Below, piece by piece: positions 11,476-24,000 of a DNA stretch of 64,000 nucleotides. The DNA comes from Anastrepha obliqua (lineage: Eukaryota; Arthropoda; Insecta; Diptera; Tephritidae), in assembly GCF_027943255.1 (NCBI RefSeq), contig NC_072893.1, forward strand, positions 132,927,784 to 132,991,783, written 5' to 3'. The number at the start of each line of letters is the position of its first letter. The stretch's first letter is position 1. Made by a program: the position numbers and the translations under genes. The notes under the pieces were generated by a model that saw only the letters and a list, made by a program, of their open reading frames with translations, had not been told where the DNA came from and did no database searches.

Positions 11476-14400
11476 GAGAGGGGCAGATGTCGAACGTTGA
11501 CGAACGCGGGGCCGATTGTGCCGCAGGAAGGTAACGCCGCATGAGTAAGATAACGCCGCATTTTTTGGTGCGTGCAGCCGGCTACAGACGTTATCACGTC
11601 AAAAAAATAAAAAAATCTGAAAAACCCTTTTTTTGATTAATTTTTTTTTAATTTTGAATATAATATTTTTCATTTTTCTAAATTTTTGGACAACGACAAA
11701 AATAAAAATTTTCCAACTTAACTATGTTACATACTTTTCTAACCCAACACCTTTTCCATGCAATCTCTATTTAGCCATCTTAAACGTATTTTGTTGGCGG
11801 TGGAATGGCGAACATTGAGCACTAAAATTTTTTTTAATTTTTTTTATTTAATAATATTTTTGTTTTAGCATTTGCAGATGGTAAATGCAAGAGTAGCCTA
11901 GTTTCTGGATTTTTTCTTGCTCCCTGACGGGAAAAAATTATTTCCGCCGCAGCTTGCTTATCATTTTTATTACGATTTCTTGGTAGAATGGGGTAGAACG
12001 AGTAAATGTGAAAAAAGTATGTGGGTGCCTATTTTCAGGGGTTGGTTATGAAATAAGGAGGAAACTGTATTTCTGCTTTGCTTGCTGCCCATTTCTCCAT
12101 GCCAAATTTGGTGACTGATCCGATTATTTTTAATTTATAATTATAATTTTTCCGCCTTACCTTATATTCCATGTGCGCAAAAAAAAAAAAACAATTCAGG
12201 GGAAAAATGTGCTTCTGTACTATATTACAATTTATGGAATTCACATAGAATTCCCGGTCTATCTCCATTTTAAAAATTTTAGCTTAAAAGGCCTCTACGT
12301 AAATAGGTCTGAAAATTGTATCAGCGGCATGAAAATAATGAAATTTTTGGAGGTAGATACTTTCTAATCGATTCAGTTCACGTACATCTTAATTATTTTT
12401 GGAAATTTTTGTAGCTAAAGTTTTAAAATTTAGTATAAGAATTCTTTAATTTTTTTTTTAAATATTTTTGGTTTCAAGTCTCCAGATTTTTGGTTGAAGC
12501 CTTAAAATATAATTAATTTTATAACTCCCACGGAGAGGGCTGCACCTTAATGCATACTCAATACTTACCTACCCGTGAAGTGGTGATATGAAAATCTGCG
12601 TATTTTAATTTTATTTAATTTTTTTTTTTTGCTCGAATAAAACCAATTTTTTTTCTAGAAAAAAATTCAACATTTATTTAGTAATCAAAGTTAAATAAAT
12701 ACAATTAAAATGTATATAATCCACATCCTGTTCAAACTAAAAAAGTACTTGTTGTTGCGCTCAAAAATTTTCCATTAAAAATGTTTTAAAATTTCGTTCG
12801 ATACCTTTAATGAATTTTCAATAAAATTTCACCTAATAATTTTTACATTTATCGAATATTAAAATGAAGCTCGTTTATCGCGCTCTGCTCTGTATATCCT
12901 TTTCCATAGGTACACCCATGTATGTGTGCATGTGTATGTATATGTTTGCATGCCTGCCCTTACGAGCTAAAACCTTTGAATTGGTTTCTTTTGCCTTGCA
13001 ATTGTTTTAGTTCTACTGGATATGAGGGTTTGGCTTAGTTAGTTAATACCGTTATGTGTATGTATGTATTTTCAAAACATAGCTTTGCCTTATTTGTATG
13101 TGAATAGTTTGTAAATAGATTTTCTGATTTAATAGTTACTGTATATAAATATTTTTTAAACATTTGTTTTATCATTGTTTTTGTAAATATAATTTTCACT
13201 ACTGTCTAATGGTTAGTGGGATAACCAATAAGGTACCCTGTGGGCTTTTAAGCTATACCTTACATAATCAGTATTATGAATGTATTAAATGTTTATATCA
13301 GATTTCTGTTTTTCTTTTTTGTTAAGTTGTTGGCGCTCTTTGTTTGATTTGAATTTGTTGCGATTTTGTTTAGCTCAGTGTAACTAAAAGTATTCTTTTG
13401 TGAGTTTTTATTTGCTCTCCACAAATTAAGTAGCGGCGGCAAAAGACGACACCTAAAAGTAGACTAAATTAAGCGCTTACTTTAGTTATGCTGGCTGCCT
13501 ACTTTTGGGAGCTCTTGGTGACGCAACTTTCTCCGGAAAGCTTTTAACTTGGCGTGCTTTCACACTCTATGCAAATTTTCTAAACATTTTCATAAAAATA
13601 GCTAATTGGAAATTATATATTAACTACAGTTAGTACTTCGAGCGCCCGCTTGATGCGCTTCGGTTGAATTTATTCGCATTTACAAAATAGTTACTTAACA
13701 AATAGGAGCTTTCAGTTGTTTTTCCAAACCGAAACGAAGTGATTTTTAAAATAATTATCCTAATTATGCACGTTTTTGTAGTGGAATCTATCAACTTACG
13801 CTATTTATGATACTTTCGCACAGTCGCAGCCCACGAATCGGAAATTAAGCGAAGTCGATCGGAGTTAGGCGCAAATTTTCCATCACCGAAATTTGAAATA
13901 GAATATTCTGCTATTTGATTAACTTTAATTGGCGCTAAAGCCGTCTAGGAGCTTTCGCCAGAGCTTTATTGCTGAGTACTTTCCCCTCTGACCGCTGGCG
14001 CGGCAATGGCTCGGAGCGAATGCATGCAGGTCAAAGCCTTTTTCTTCTATAATGCGCGGAACTCTAGGAAATTTTCGATTCAGCAGCTTCGAGGACTGCA
14101 CAACTCCTTCCGCCTTCGTTCGATCTGCTTTCATAAATTCTACTAACTATTCCATTTTCATCACACAGCAGACAGCGGCATCTGCTGCTCAATTCCTTAG
14201 TTTTTTCACTTTTTATGATTTATGCGTATGTATGTGTGTATGTATGTAAATATATATTTATGTGTGTTAGTTATTAGACTAAACGCATTTTTTCGAATTT
14301 CTTAGCTTCAAATCAGGCTTCCAATGCGAGACGCGTCATTTCCTGCTCATTGACGCTCCACTTCAGTGGCGTAAATTGCTGACGTTTTCGGTTTTGTTGT

Positions 14401-17400
14401 CATAAATATTTGTGTAGGCCTTTTTTTGCTAGACATCACACATTTGTTCTGTACGCGTTGGTGGGGAGAGAGAAGAAAAGAGCAGAATGGAAGAAACAAC
14501 AACACAAACTACAAATGAATACAAAAGCATGTAAATGTCATAACGGTATTTGTGGAAGCGTACGAAAAGAAACGCGCGCAAAGCGTTTGCATATTTTATA
14601 AAAGGCAGGTTCTTATTATTATGGCGGGTGCTGTATATATAATGAGTAGAACTTTCAAAAGCTTTTAAAGTGAATTTATATGTTTATATGAGCTTTTGCA
14701 AAAGCATCAAAAGTAGCTGTAAAGGAAAGGTTAAGCTTAAAAAAAAAGTTGAGCAAAAATCGTTAAAGCGTCATGCAGATTATTGATTATTTTACTTAAA
14801 ATCATTGAATTAATTGCTGAGCAAAAATGTGATAAATATAAAAGCAAAATTATAAAAATATAGAAAGTAAAAGGTTGGCGAACTAATACAACAAAAATTT
14901 ATTACAAGAAAAAAATAAATAAATTATCATAAGAAAAATAAACATTTTAGAACTACTGTACTGCAGTGGTGAGGCTTAGCTAATCTATTTTTTCATGTTC
15001 TTGCGCATTCTGTTATAAAAGTGTCAGAGCTTACGTTTGATCTAAAACTGCTCTAAGTGGCTTCCACGTGCTGTGTGCGGGTTGCATGCTAATCAAAGGT
15101 GTGAGGACCATACCTTAATTTTTACTAAAATTAACAAACGACTCGAAAATAGCCTTAAAACTTGCCACAACTGGGCTTAACACTCAAGTTAGTGCGTTCC
15201 TGGCGTCATCTGTTACAGAGATTTTGAACTCTAAATGAGGTGGGTTGGTTGGTTTTTGTGGTGATTCTTCCAGAGTCCAACTAGCGCTTCCGCACCATTT
15301 TGTTGCCACATCCTCGTTACCAACTTGTTTACCAGTTATTTACGGCATGACTATATCCAGTCTGTGCGGTTTAAGAAAAATGAGGTGGGAGTCTGTGCTA
15401 AAATTTGCTTTTTTATTTTATACCAAATTTAATGACGAGTTATTGTTGGTGATTGATACATAGGAGTTAAATTAGCCAAGACAGCAAGTCCAGGGCTAAT
15501 TTTTTATTCATAATTCAACTAAACTAAAATTTCCAGTGTTTACTTATAAATAGTTAAAAAATTTACCAGTTAAACTATTGCTGAAAATATTGACTCATTA
15601 GCAAAATCCATTTATTTCCCTATGTTTGTCCACTTTTTATATTGAGTCGTGGCACTGTGCGTCATCTCTTTTCTCTTTCTTTTTACTCTGCATCGTTGCT
15701 CGTCTGCAAAGTTGACGCCATAATTTATCTATCCCCTTTTTTTCATACTTCTTACCTTACAAAAAAGAGACGGACACCATATTTGAGTGGAAATGGGGCC
15801 CCAGTACTGGCTCCCCACATACAAAATAATTTTATTCAAGATTCTCTGTGACTCATTGCTATTACTTACTCAATAATTGAACCACCAGATTAAACTATTG
15901 CTGAGTGTTTTAGGTACCTCATATTCGAAATGAGCTGAAAGCGTCCGCATAGACAAATTCGAGTTCGAAAAAAAATACGAAGGAAATGGCAACATTTCAT
16001 AAAATCAAGGTGGCCGTATTGAAGAATTGGCAGGAAAGATCGTGAAATTGTAAAAATATGCATTTAATTCTCTAGACAAGGACCAAGGAATATTTGTTAG
16101 TTCACTGGTTGATCTCAAGAAATGTGAATTCAAATCACTATTTACAATTCGTTCAGTGATTTGTGGGTCTCACCGATAGTCGACCGAATTCAAAACTGTA
16201 AAACTATACTTTCATTGGAGAAGTAAGAATTCAGAGGCCGTTGGAGGTAACACCGGCGTCAAGAGACTTGATAGTGGCTCTGTTAGAAACTAAGTCAGTG
16301 GTTTTCCAATCAAAATATTTTTGACAAAGTCTCTACCAAGAGATTTTAAATTCGGAGATGGAAACGACATTCGTTCGGGGGAGTTGAAAGTAGTGCAGAA
16401 CAATTTGCAGCTATCCTAAGTCAATGCCTTCGTTGGCTTGAAGAATCTGTTTGAAAGATGTTGAGCAGCAGAGGAAAAGAGCGACAAAACACAAGGCTGC
16501 GCAGATTGAAGTGAACAAGTAAACGTAATTTTGCAGTGACGTCGGACATTTGAGCTACAAAAATTTCTCAAAGTTTATGCATTGGCGAGCAAAGGTGTAT
16601 GAGTCCATGAAGAAAATGCGTAACATATTCGGTGAAAAATGTTTAATTCGTTAGTTTTCTTAAACTTTTTTGAATAAAATATAAATTATGAAGAAATATA
16701 AAAAAGAAAAATAAGATGTAATAATTCGTTTTATAAGTAGGGGGGAAAAAGAATTGGGGATTAAGGCCATTTTTCATAAACAAATATTTTATTTTATTGT
16801 TTTAAGAAAATTGAAATTAAAATATTTTTTTGTTTTGTATTAAAGAATAACAAAAAAATTGCAAAAAATATACAATATAAAAAACTTTAAAATAATCTTA
16901 CAAATAAATGTATATGCGCGTAAAAAATGGCGGAGAACTTAAGGATAGCTTTTTGTGTTTAAGCAGCTTTGTGTATGTACGAGTATTTGTATACAAACGA
17001 ATTACCACAATTTTTTTTATTTTTGTTAAATTACATTCTTAATATTTTCCAAAAGTCAAAATTTAATGAAAATATTTACGAATATATACAAAAACGCCTA
17101 GTGAAACTGAGTAGGATTTTTAAAAATATGTGATTTAATTTTTTTTATAAATATACGCGCATATTTTTTAAAAGGTTATGTCTGTAGAAGATATGTATGT
17201 AATTTTTCTAATATATATATATACATGTAGATATATTTGTTGGCATGTTAATTCAATATTATAAAGAAAATATTTTATTAAAAATTTACAAACTTTTAGC
17301 AGGCTAAGCAAAAATTACCAATGGCTACTTAACTTTCGTTTTAATTATTATGAATTACTTTAGTGCGTGATTTCGCGTGCTAAACTACATTCGTATGTGT

Positions 17401-17689
17401 GTACGTAAATATTTATGCTACTTGGTGTTAAGGCTGGGGACACAGGTAAGGGGGTGGGCTTGTAATTCGTGATAGTGGTGCTAGTCACAGCGTTTTAGGC
17501 ATTTGAGCGTTTAGCAAAAAGCAAAGAACTTCTTAAAAGCTACTAAGTGATTGAATTTGTTTAATTTTTTTAATAAAATTTCAGAGTTGCAGTTACACAT
17601 TTCATGGATACAGAAGTGAGAAAGGTGTTGGTTGTGATTGTAGTGGTAGAAGTGGATGTGGAGGGGGCGCAAGGCTTAAGGCGGTACTA
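11476..17689. other. Intergenic AT-rich DNA before the Pdfr 3' end
   Basis: This is about 6.2 kb with long A and T runs and TG/TATG microsatellites (for example 14226-14265). A short element TAACGCCGCA occurs twice at 11531-11565. The last part up to 17689 should hold the Pdfr 3' UTR on the - strand. No frame here has codon usage or motifs that support a gene. Confidence 0.5.
17274..17279 (-). terminator. Candidate Pdfr polyadenylation signal
   Basis: TTTATT on the + strand is AATAAA on the Pdfr strand, about 0.4 kb after the stop codon. Other such hexamers occur further on (near 16790), so the choice is uncertain. Confidence 0.3.
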
Positions 17690-18011
17690 CTACTGCTCTG
17701 ACAACTCAAATACAACTGACTCGGGTGGTACGGAGGACGCTGACGGTACTCTTAGTACCTTTTGGCCGCCAAAGCACAGCGTTAGGAGCCAGCTGCTGCT
17801 GTTGCCGCCGCCACCACCGCCGTTGCTGTTCTGCATGCGCGTAGGCTGTGCGCCCACATTATTGTTGTTATTGTTGTTGTGATTGCTGATCCTACGCTGC
17901 TGCCGATAAGCGCTGCCACTGGATAGGCGACGCGCGGGTATGTGTGTGCCGGTGGCGGCGGCGCTGTATCTGCGGCCATTCAAGCGGCGGGTGTTGGGCG
18001 AGTGATCATTT
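17690..18011 (-). CDS. Pdfr: Pdfr exon 8: distal cytoplasmic tail and stop
   Basis: 322 bp from GCACAG to TAG at 17692-17690. It opens RNDHSPNTRRLNGR, passes through poly-Asn and poly-Gly runs and ends LCFGGQKVLRVPSASS then VPPESVVFELSEQ. The start at 18011 is fixed by phase: it completes an Arg codon from exon 7. Confidence 0.93.
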
Positions 18012-21000
18012 CTGTGCGCGTCGCAGAGAAAAGAGAACAAAGATGGGAAGATAAAGAGATTATGTGAGTGAGTGGTTGCAGGCGTGGGCGAGACAGAGAG
18101 GGAGAGAGAGATAGAATGCGAGAGCGTGAGAAAACTGAGTTGCTAGCTTACCTTTTGCCATCCTGTGGCGTGCCACCAGCTTGCGCCTCGGTATCGGGTG
18201 CAGTGTTGTAGGCACCGGAGAACATTGAGGCACGCTTCGGCACCCATTCGGGGTGGCCGCGTACGGACATGTAGACGGCGAGGCTTTTTAGTAGAACGGT
18301 GCGTACCTGGTGAAGCAAAATAGACACAGTAGCAGAGAGGCACATTTATTAAAAATAAAGGAGATGAATGAAAAAATGCCCCTTCTCGTACTCACCTCAC
18401 CATTTAGGAAACAATAGATCAAGGCAATGAAAAATCCCTGAAATGAGGTTAGGAAATGTGTAACGTAGGACCACATGGCGAATTTCCATGGCGGCTTCAG
18501 GTTCAACGCAGGTACTTGGTACAATAAATTTGTGATACCCAGCAGCGGCAGCAGCACAATGGCCGCCCGTACTGCCTTGCGCGTCTGCTCGATATCACTG
18601 GCTTGGCTCTGGCGCAATTTCATCACCAATACGCGTATGATGTTCATGAGGAAGAAGAAGTTCAGCTGTGAAATGAATTCAAGGGGGAAAGAAAAATAGT
18701 GAGATATATAAACCCAGAAATCTTTAACGATAACCTACCAATATAACAATGATACGTGGCGCCTCCAGTATCCAATAGTACGGCGTTAAGTTGTAGTTCC
18801 ATAGGCAGTCGTGCGCGCTGTCCGTGTACAGGGCGGTACATATCGCCCAGACGGTGGTCATTAAGATGGGTAAGCCCCAGCCGAGTAGCGAGAAGATGGC
18901 GTGCGGAAAGCGGCCCTGAAATACCGCCACCGTCACCATATTGTGCAGGTACAGACCCTCGATGAACATCCACATGAACATGGCGGTGCGAGCGTACTCG
19001 AGGAGCACATAGGAGGCCTCGCAGAGGTAGGGCTGTGGATGAGTGATAGAGAGGAATGAGGACTAATGACGGATTTCCATGATAGTGAGTATTCTCCGCG
19101 AAAGTTTAAATTAAAGCTATGGGAGCTTTCTCTGAATGATCTTTTTAAGATTTATGCTCTTGGATTTTACATGAATATGAGATATTAATTATTCAACTTC
19201 TATAAGCTCTTACCGTATTTTCGATACCCGCTGTACTCGTATTTGACGTTGGCGGCTGACTGCCGCGCCGAAATGCCTGATCGAGATACAGGGTCAGTCG
19301 TATGATCACTTGGCAGACCATAGCGATGAAGAGATTCTTGTGAATTTTCGTGCGATTGTTGCGTAGCGAGGAGAAATTGCAAAAAATGATGAGCGAGAGT
19401 ATTAAAGCGATCAGCGAAAGAATGAGGCCGACAATCTCAAGGGTGCGCGTGCGACGGGCAATGTCCAGGAAGACCTACAAAAGAACCGATAATATTTAAG
19501 GTTTCACATTCGAAGCCATCTGCTTTATAGAATTGAACCCACATCGATATTTTCCACTCGCTGCAGCATGTCGTTGACTTCCGGCTTGAAGCAGGGCTGA
19601 TAGTCCGTCCAGCCGTGAGTGCTGTTCTGTGTGTCATTGGGACGACGGCCCCAACTACCATCCAGCTCACACTTGCGATTAGCGAACTCTGTGGTTGAGA
19701 AAGGGAGGGAGGGAGAGAAAAAGAGAGGATGAAGCATTTTGAGTATTTACATTAAACAATTAAAAATAAATTTTTTTATTCCCGGTTTACTCAACTTAAG
19801 TGGAAAAATGAGCTTAATATTATTTCTGGCGCTCATCAACCGGCTTTACTATACTGTTTGTAAAAGGATATTGTGTAACGATTTAACAAGCGATTAACAT
19901 GGATGCCTCTCCTTCGCCCACCCAGTACTGTAGCGCTCATTTCATACTTCCGGCAAACAATAAAAATTTAAATTTAAAACTCAAAGGATTAAAAATAGAC
20001 CACAGACCTTCGGCCACAAATGCAATTAAGTTAAAATTTTCACACCTTTGCAATGTGATGCTTGAATAAATCAAACGAAATTACGCACAACCTTGCCACC
20101 TGATGGGTTGGGGATGTGCAACGTGAGCTGGCGGCGCAACAATAAAAAACTAGTGAAGTGCGATTTGCAAATGCGATGGATGGATGGGCGATGTTTACCA
20201 TTTGCTGCTTGGTGGAGGTGGAATCAGTGGTGGAGGTGAAGATAGAATGAGTTGCAAGCAGTAAAAGGGAAATGAGAAATTAATTTAAACACATTTTACT
20301 TTTGCACGCCACAAGTAGAGGGCCCTTTCAAGTGCGTAGATGCATTAGGCTGTTATTTTGTATTTTATTCGCTATTTTTGTTGGTAGACATGGTGTATTT
20401 AGACGACTGGCGGCAGCAGCAACAAAAGATGTGCAAAAACAGTTGACAGCGAATGTATATTTGTATCTATGTAGCAAATATTCCACTTACTCACGCGCTC
20501 ACTTTCATATCCTCACATACACTCACACATACATATTTTTGTAGATACATATGTATGGAGGTCGTGCTCCCGAGGGATCGGGCGACTAAGCTGGGCTCTA
20601 AGCTACCGTGGGGGTCGGCAGGTTGCGAATAGCCGGAAGGCCTGTAGTAGCAGGTTAGTTGCGAATAAGTTCTAACAAATAAGCAGCCCCCGACAATGAG
20701 CGGCAGAAACGGAGGAAGCGGTCTAAAAGCTAGCTAATCCGAAGAGGTTTCTGTGACAAAGGCGAAACGACACCGCCTTTAATAAAATAAGTGTCCCCCT
20801 CACCATGCAAAGGCATGGTGAAAATACAAAAATCCAGAAGCGACTGACTCATATTGGGCGGCTCCATGGTCAGCGTCTGTCCCCCATGTTAGGGGCGGCT
20901 GCTAATTTAATACGATCTGCATTAAGACCGAGCCCAGTAAGGTCTTAATTTCGATATACTGGAAAATGTTTGGAACATACTGCCACGAGCTGACGGCTGC

Positions 21001-24000
21001 ACTATTCTGTTTCTTTAGTAAGCAGAGTGAAATCTAGCTGAAATGGCATTCAGGTCTTTCAAAGGAGCTCGAGACTGGCTCATTCGCCCCCGTTGATTGG
21101 AAGAACCCGATCTGTGTCACCATGCATGCAGTACAGCAGTGTCACAAAGGAGTCAACAACAGAAGAGCTCAACCGCAGCATCAGTGCTAAAATTAAAGAG
21201 CTAACGGAGATGATGGAACTCCCGAAGCGTAGTATCAACCAGCCAATGCGTGATCTGGTTTCGAGCATTTCTGAGCTCCATAAGAAGCTAGAAAGGTCGA
21301 TTCTGACTTCCAGAATAAGGATGTTAAAAGGGACCAAAAGTGTTGTACTCGAAGCAAAAAATGAATGCACGCAAACATCGCCTCTTATAAAGCGCGTCAC
21401 GGATGGTACGCCAAAGAGGTGTATAGACACAGTCGCTGCACGGAAAAGCCCGGCAAAAAAGAGCAAAAGTGACTGCGATGGAACACTGAAGGCAACGCCG
21501 GTATCAACAAAAGAGCAAACCAGCTCCGAAGGATGGAACACGGTAATAAACAAGAAAAACCGCAAAGGAAACAACAATAAAAGTCCAAAAAAGACGGGAA
21601 TCAAAGAGACGAAGCGAACACGAGGGGAAATCGCAGGTGACAGGGACCGCCCCGTAAAGACGCGATCGTTGTGAGAAGCGTTGGCAATGTCTCATACGCT
21701 GACATTCTGAAACGTGTGAAAACAGAGCCATGTTTACAGGAGCTTAACTCTAAAGTATATGGTGTTAAGAAAACTGCAAAAGAGGACTTGCTACTGGTGC
21801 TTGAGCGATCATCTGATCCAAACACTCTGAAGATCAACGAAGCAGTTAAAGCTGCCTTAGGAGATGTAGTTGAAGTAAGGACACTAACTGAACTACGCCA
21901 AATCGAAATCTCGACGAAAGACGAAGTCCATGAAGCTATAACTAGCCAATTCAGGGAACTAAATGTGCCTTTGTCTGCAGTTGCTAACTTGCGAAAAGCT
22001 TATGGTGGGACGCAAACGGCGACCCTTAAAGTTACAACAGAGATCGCCACTAAGCTTACAGCAGCAGGCAAAATACGGGTTGGCCTAGTTATCTGCCGTA
22101 TTAGGGAAAAACTTTACCCAAAAAGGTGCTTCAAGTGCATGGAGTACGGGCATGTCGCAGCGAGATGCAAAAGCACGGACGACTTCACCAAGTCCTGCTT
22201 TAAATGCGGCAGTAAAGATCACCAGGCGAAGAGTTGTACCCAAACAGCAAGTTGCTTAATTTGCAAAAAGAAACAAATAAGCGACACCGCACACGCGATG
22301 ACTAGCAACAAGTGCCCCTTATATCAAAGAGCACTCAAAGAAATGCGACATAAATGAAGTTTCTCCAACTGAATTTAAATCACTGCGAGAAGGCTCAAAG
22401 TCTGCTCGAACAGTCTGTACGAGAGCACAAAATAGATATTGCAATACTCAGCGAACCCTATAAACACGGAAATGGGAGTGATTGGGTATCCGACACAACA
22501 GGCAAATCAGCTATACTGGGAGGAACCGTGGAATGATTAGGTCACGAATGACGAATATAAACGCAAACACGTGGCTATGTACGAGCCCGTGTTGGTAAGC
22601 TGTTTGTATACAGCTGCTATCTTCCACCTAGCTTAACCCTAGCGGAAGCCATACACGCACTGGAAGAACTTGCACATGACATTAAAGATCACAGTCCGGT
22701 CATTGTAGCTGGCGACTTTAACGCTTGGGCAGTGAACTGGGGATGCCCTCGAACCACCCCTAGAGGTAAAGCCCTTTTAGAAGCGTTCGCTATGCTTGAC
22801 ATAGCGCTTATGAATACCGAGAACCAGCAAACATTCCAAAGAGCAGGGAAAGGGTCAATAATCGACCTGACATTTATTAGCTCTAGCCTCGTGAGTAGTA
22901 CGAGATGGTCCCTTAGCCAGTATTACACTGGTAGCGATCACTTTGCAATACTTTGCGTTATAGGCAAACATGATAGGCCGAAGTCATCTAACTCGCACGA
23001 GGTCAGATACCGGGTTGGAACTTTGGACCCGGAAGTGTTCGAGATAATGATGGCAAATTTTACACCTACTGGAAATGCGGCTGAAAAAACTAACCAAGTC
23101 ATGAGGCAACTCACTAAAGCATGTGATGCAGCTATGAGTAAAACAAGGCCTAATAAAAACCACAGAGAGCCCGTTTACTGGTGGACGGAAGAAATCTCTG
23201 CAGCACGCGAAGAATGCAATAGAGCAAGAAGAATATATCAGCGGTCGAGAGGTACGACCAGCTTTGAAAGGAACAGACTCCTATTTAAACAAAAAACGAA
23301 AACGCTAAAAAATGCAATTAAGAGCAGCAAACGCCAGTGCTTTCAAAAACTATGCGAGGATGCTGACAGCAATCCATGGGGATTTGCATACCAGCTGGTG
23401 ATGAAAAAAACAAAAGCCTTCAAACCGCTGCCCACGATGTGCCCGGTTATTCTGCGCGACGTGGTCAAAACATTGTTCCCCCAACAGCAAGGCATCGCAG
23501 CCAACGCTGCCAGCTGTATGGAAGACGATGGAACACGATGCCTGGCCAACGCTGACGAAATTTTGCACATTTGCAAACAGATCAAAGGCAATAAGGCACC
23601 CGGGCCCGATACGATCCCGAATGAAGCTCTTAAGTTGGCAATCCAAAAGCATCCAGAAATCTTTGTGGATGTTTACAACTCCTGCTTAGAAGAATGCACA
23701 TTCTCGAAAGAGTGGAAACTGCAAAAGCTAGTGCTAATACCAAAAGGGTCTAAGCCGGTGGAAGATCCCTCAGGCTACCGCCCACTATGCTTACTGGACA
23801 CGGCAGGGAAAATATTAGAGAGGCTAATTGTAAATCGCCTGGAATCTTCCATCGATAGTGCCGGAGGGTTATCGCCGCACTAATATGGCTTCCGTAAAAC
23901 ACGCTCTACCACAGATGCTGTTATAGCGGTTAAGCGCATTGCTCACAAAGCGATTGAAGGTTCTCGCTGGCTCTACGGAGATAAAGAGTATTGCCTAGTC

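Noticed and set aside
11480..12700. Possible DNA transposon with TAACGCCGCA repeats
   Set aside because: The phrase occurs only twice and no inverted ends or coding sequence were found.
15960..16660. Possible Tc1-like helix-turn-helix remnant
   Set aside because: Weak phrases appear in translation, but no inverted ends, catalytic motif or steady frame could be found.
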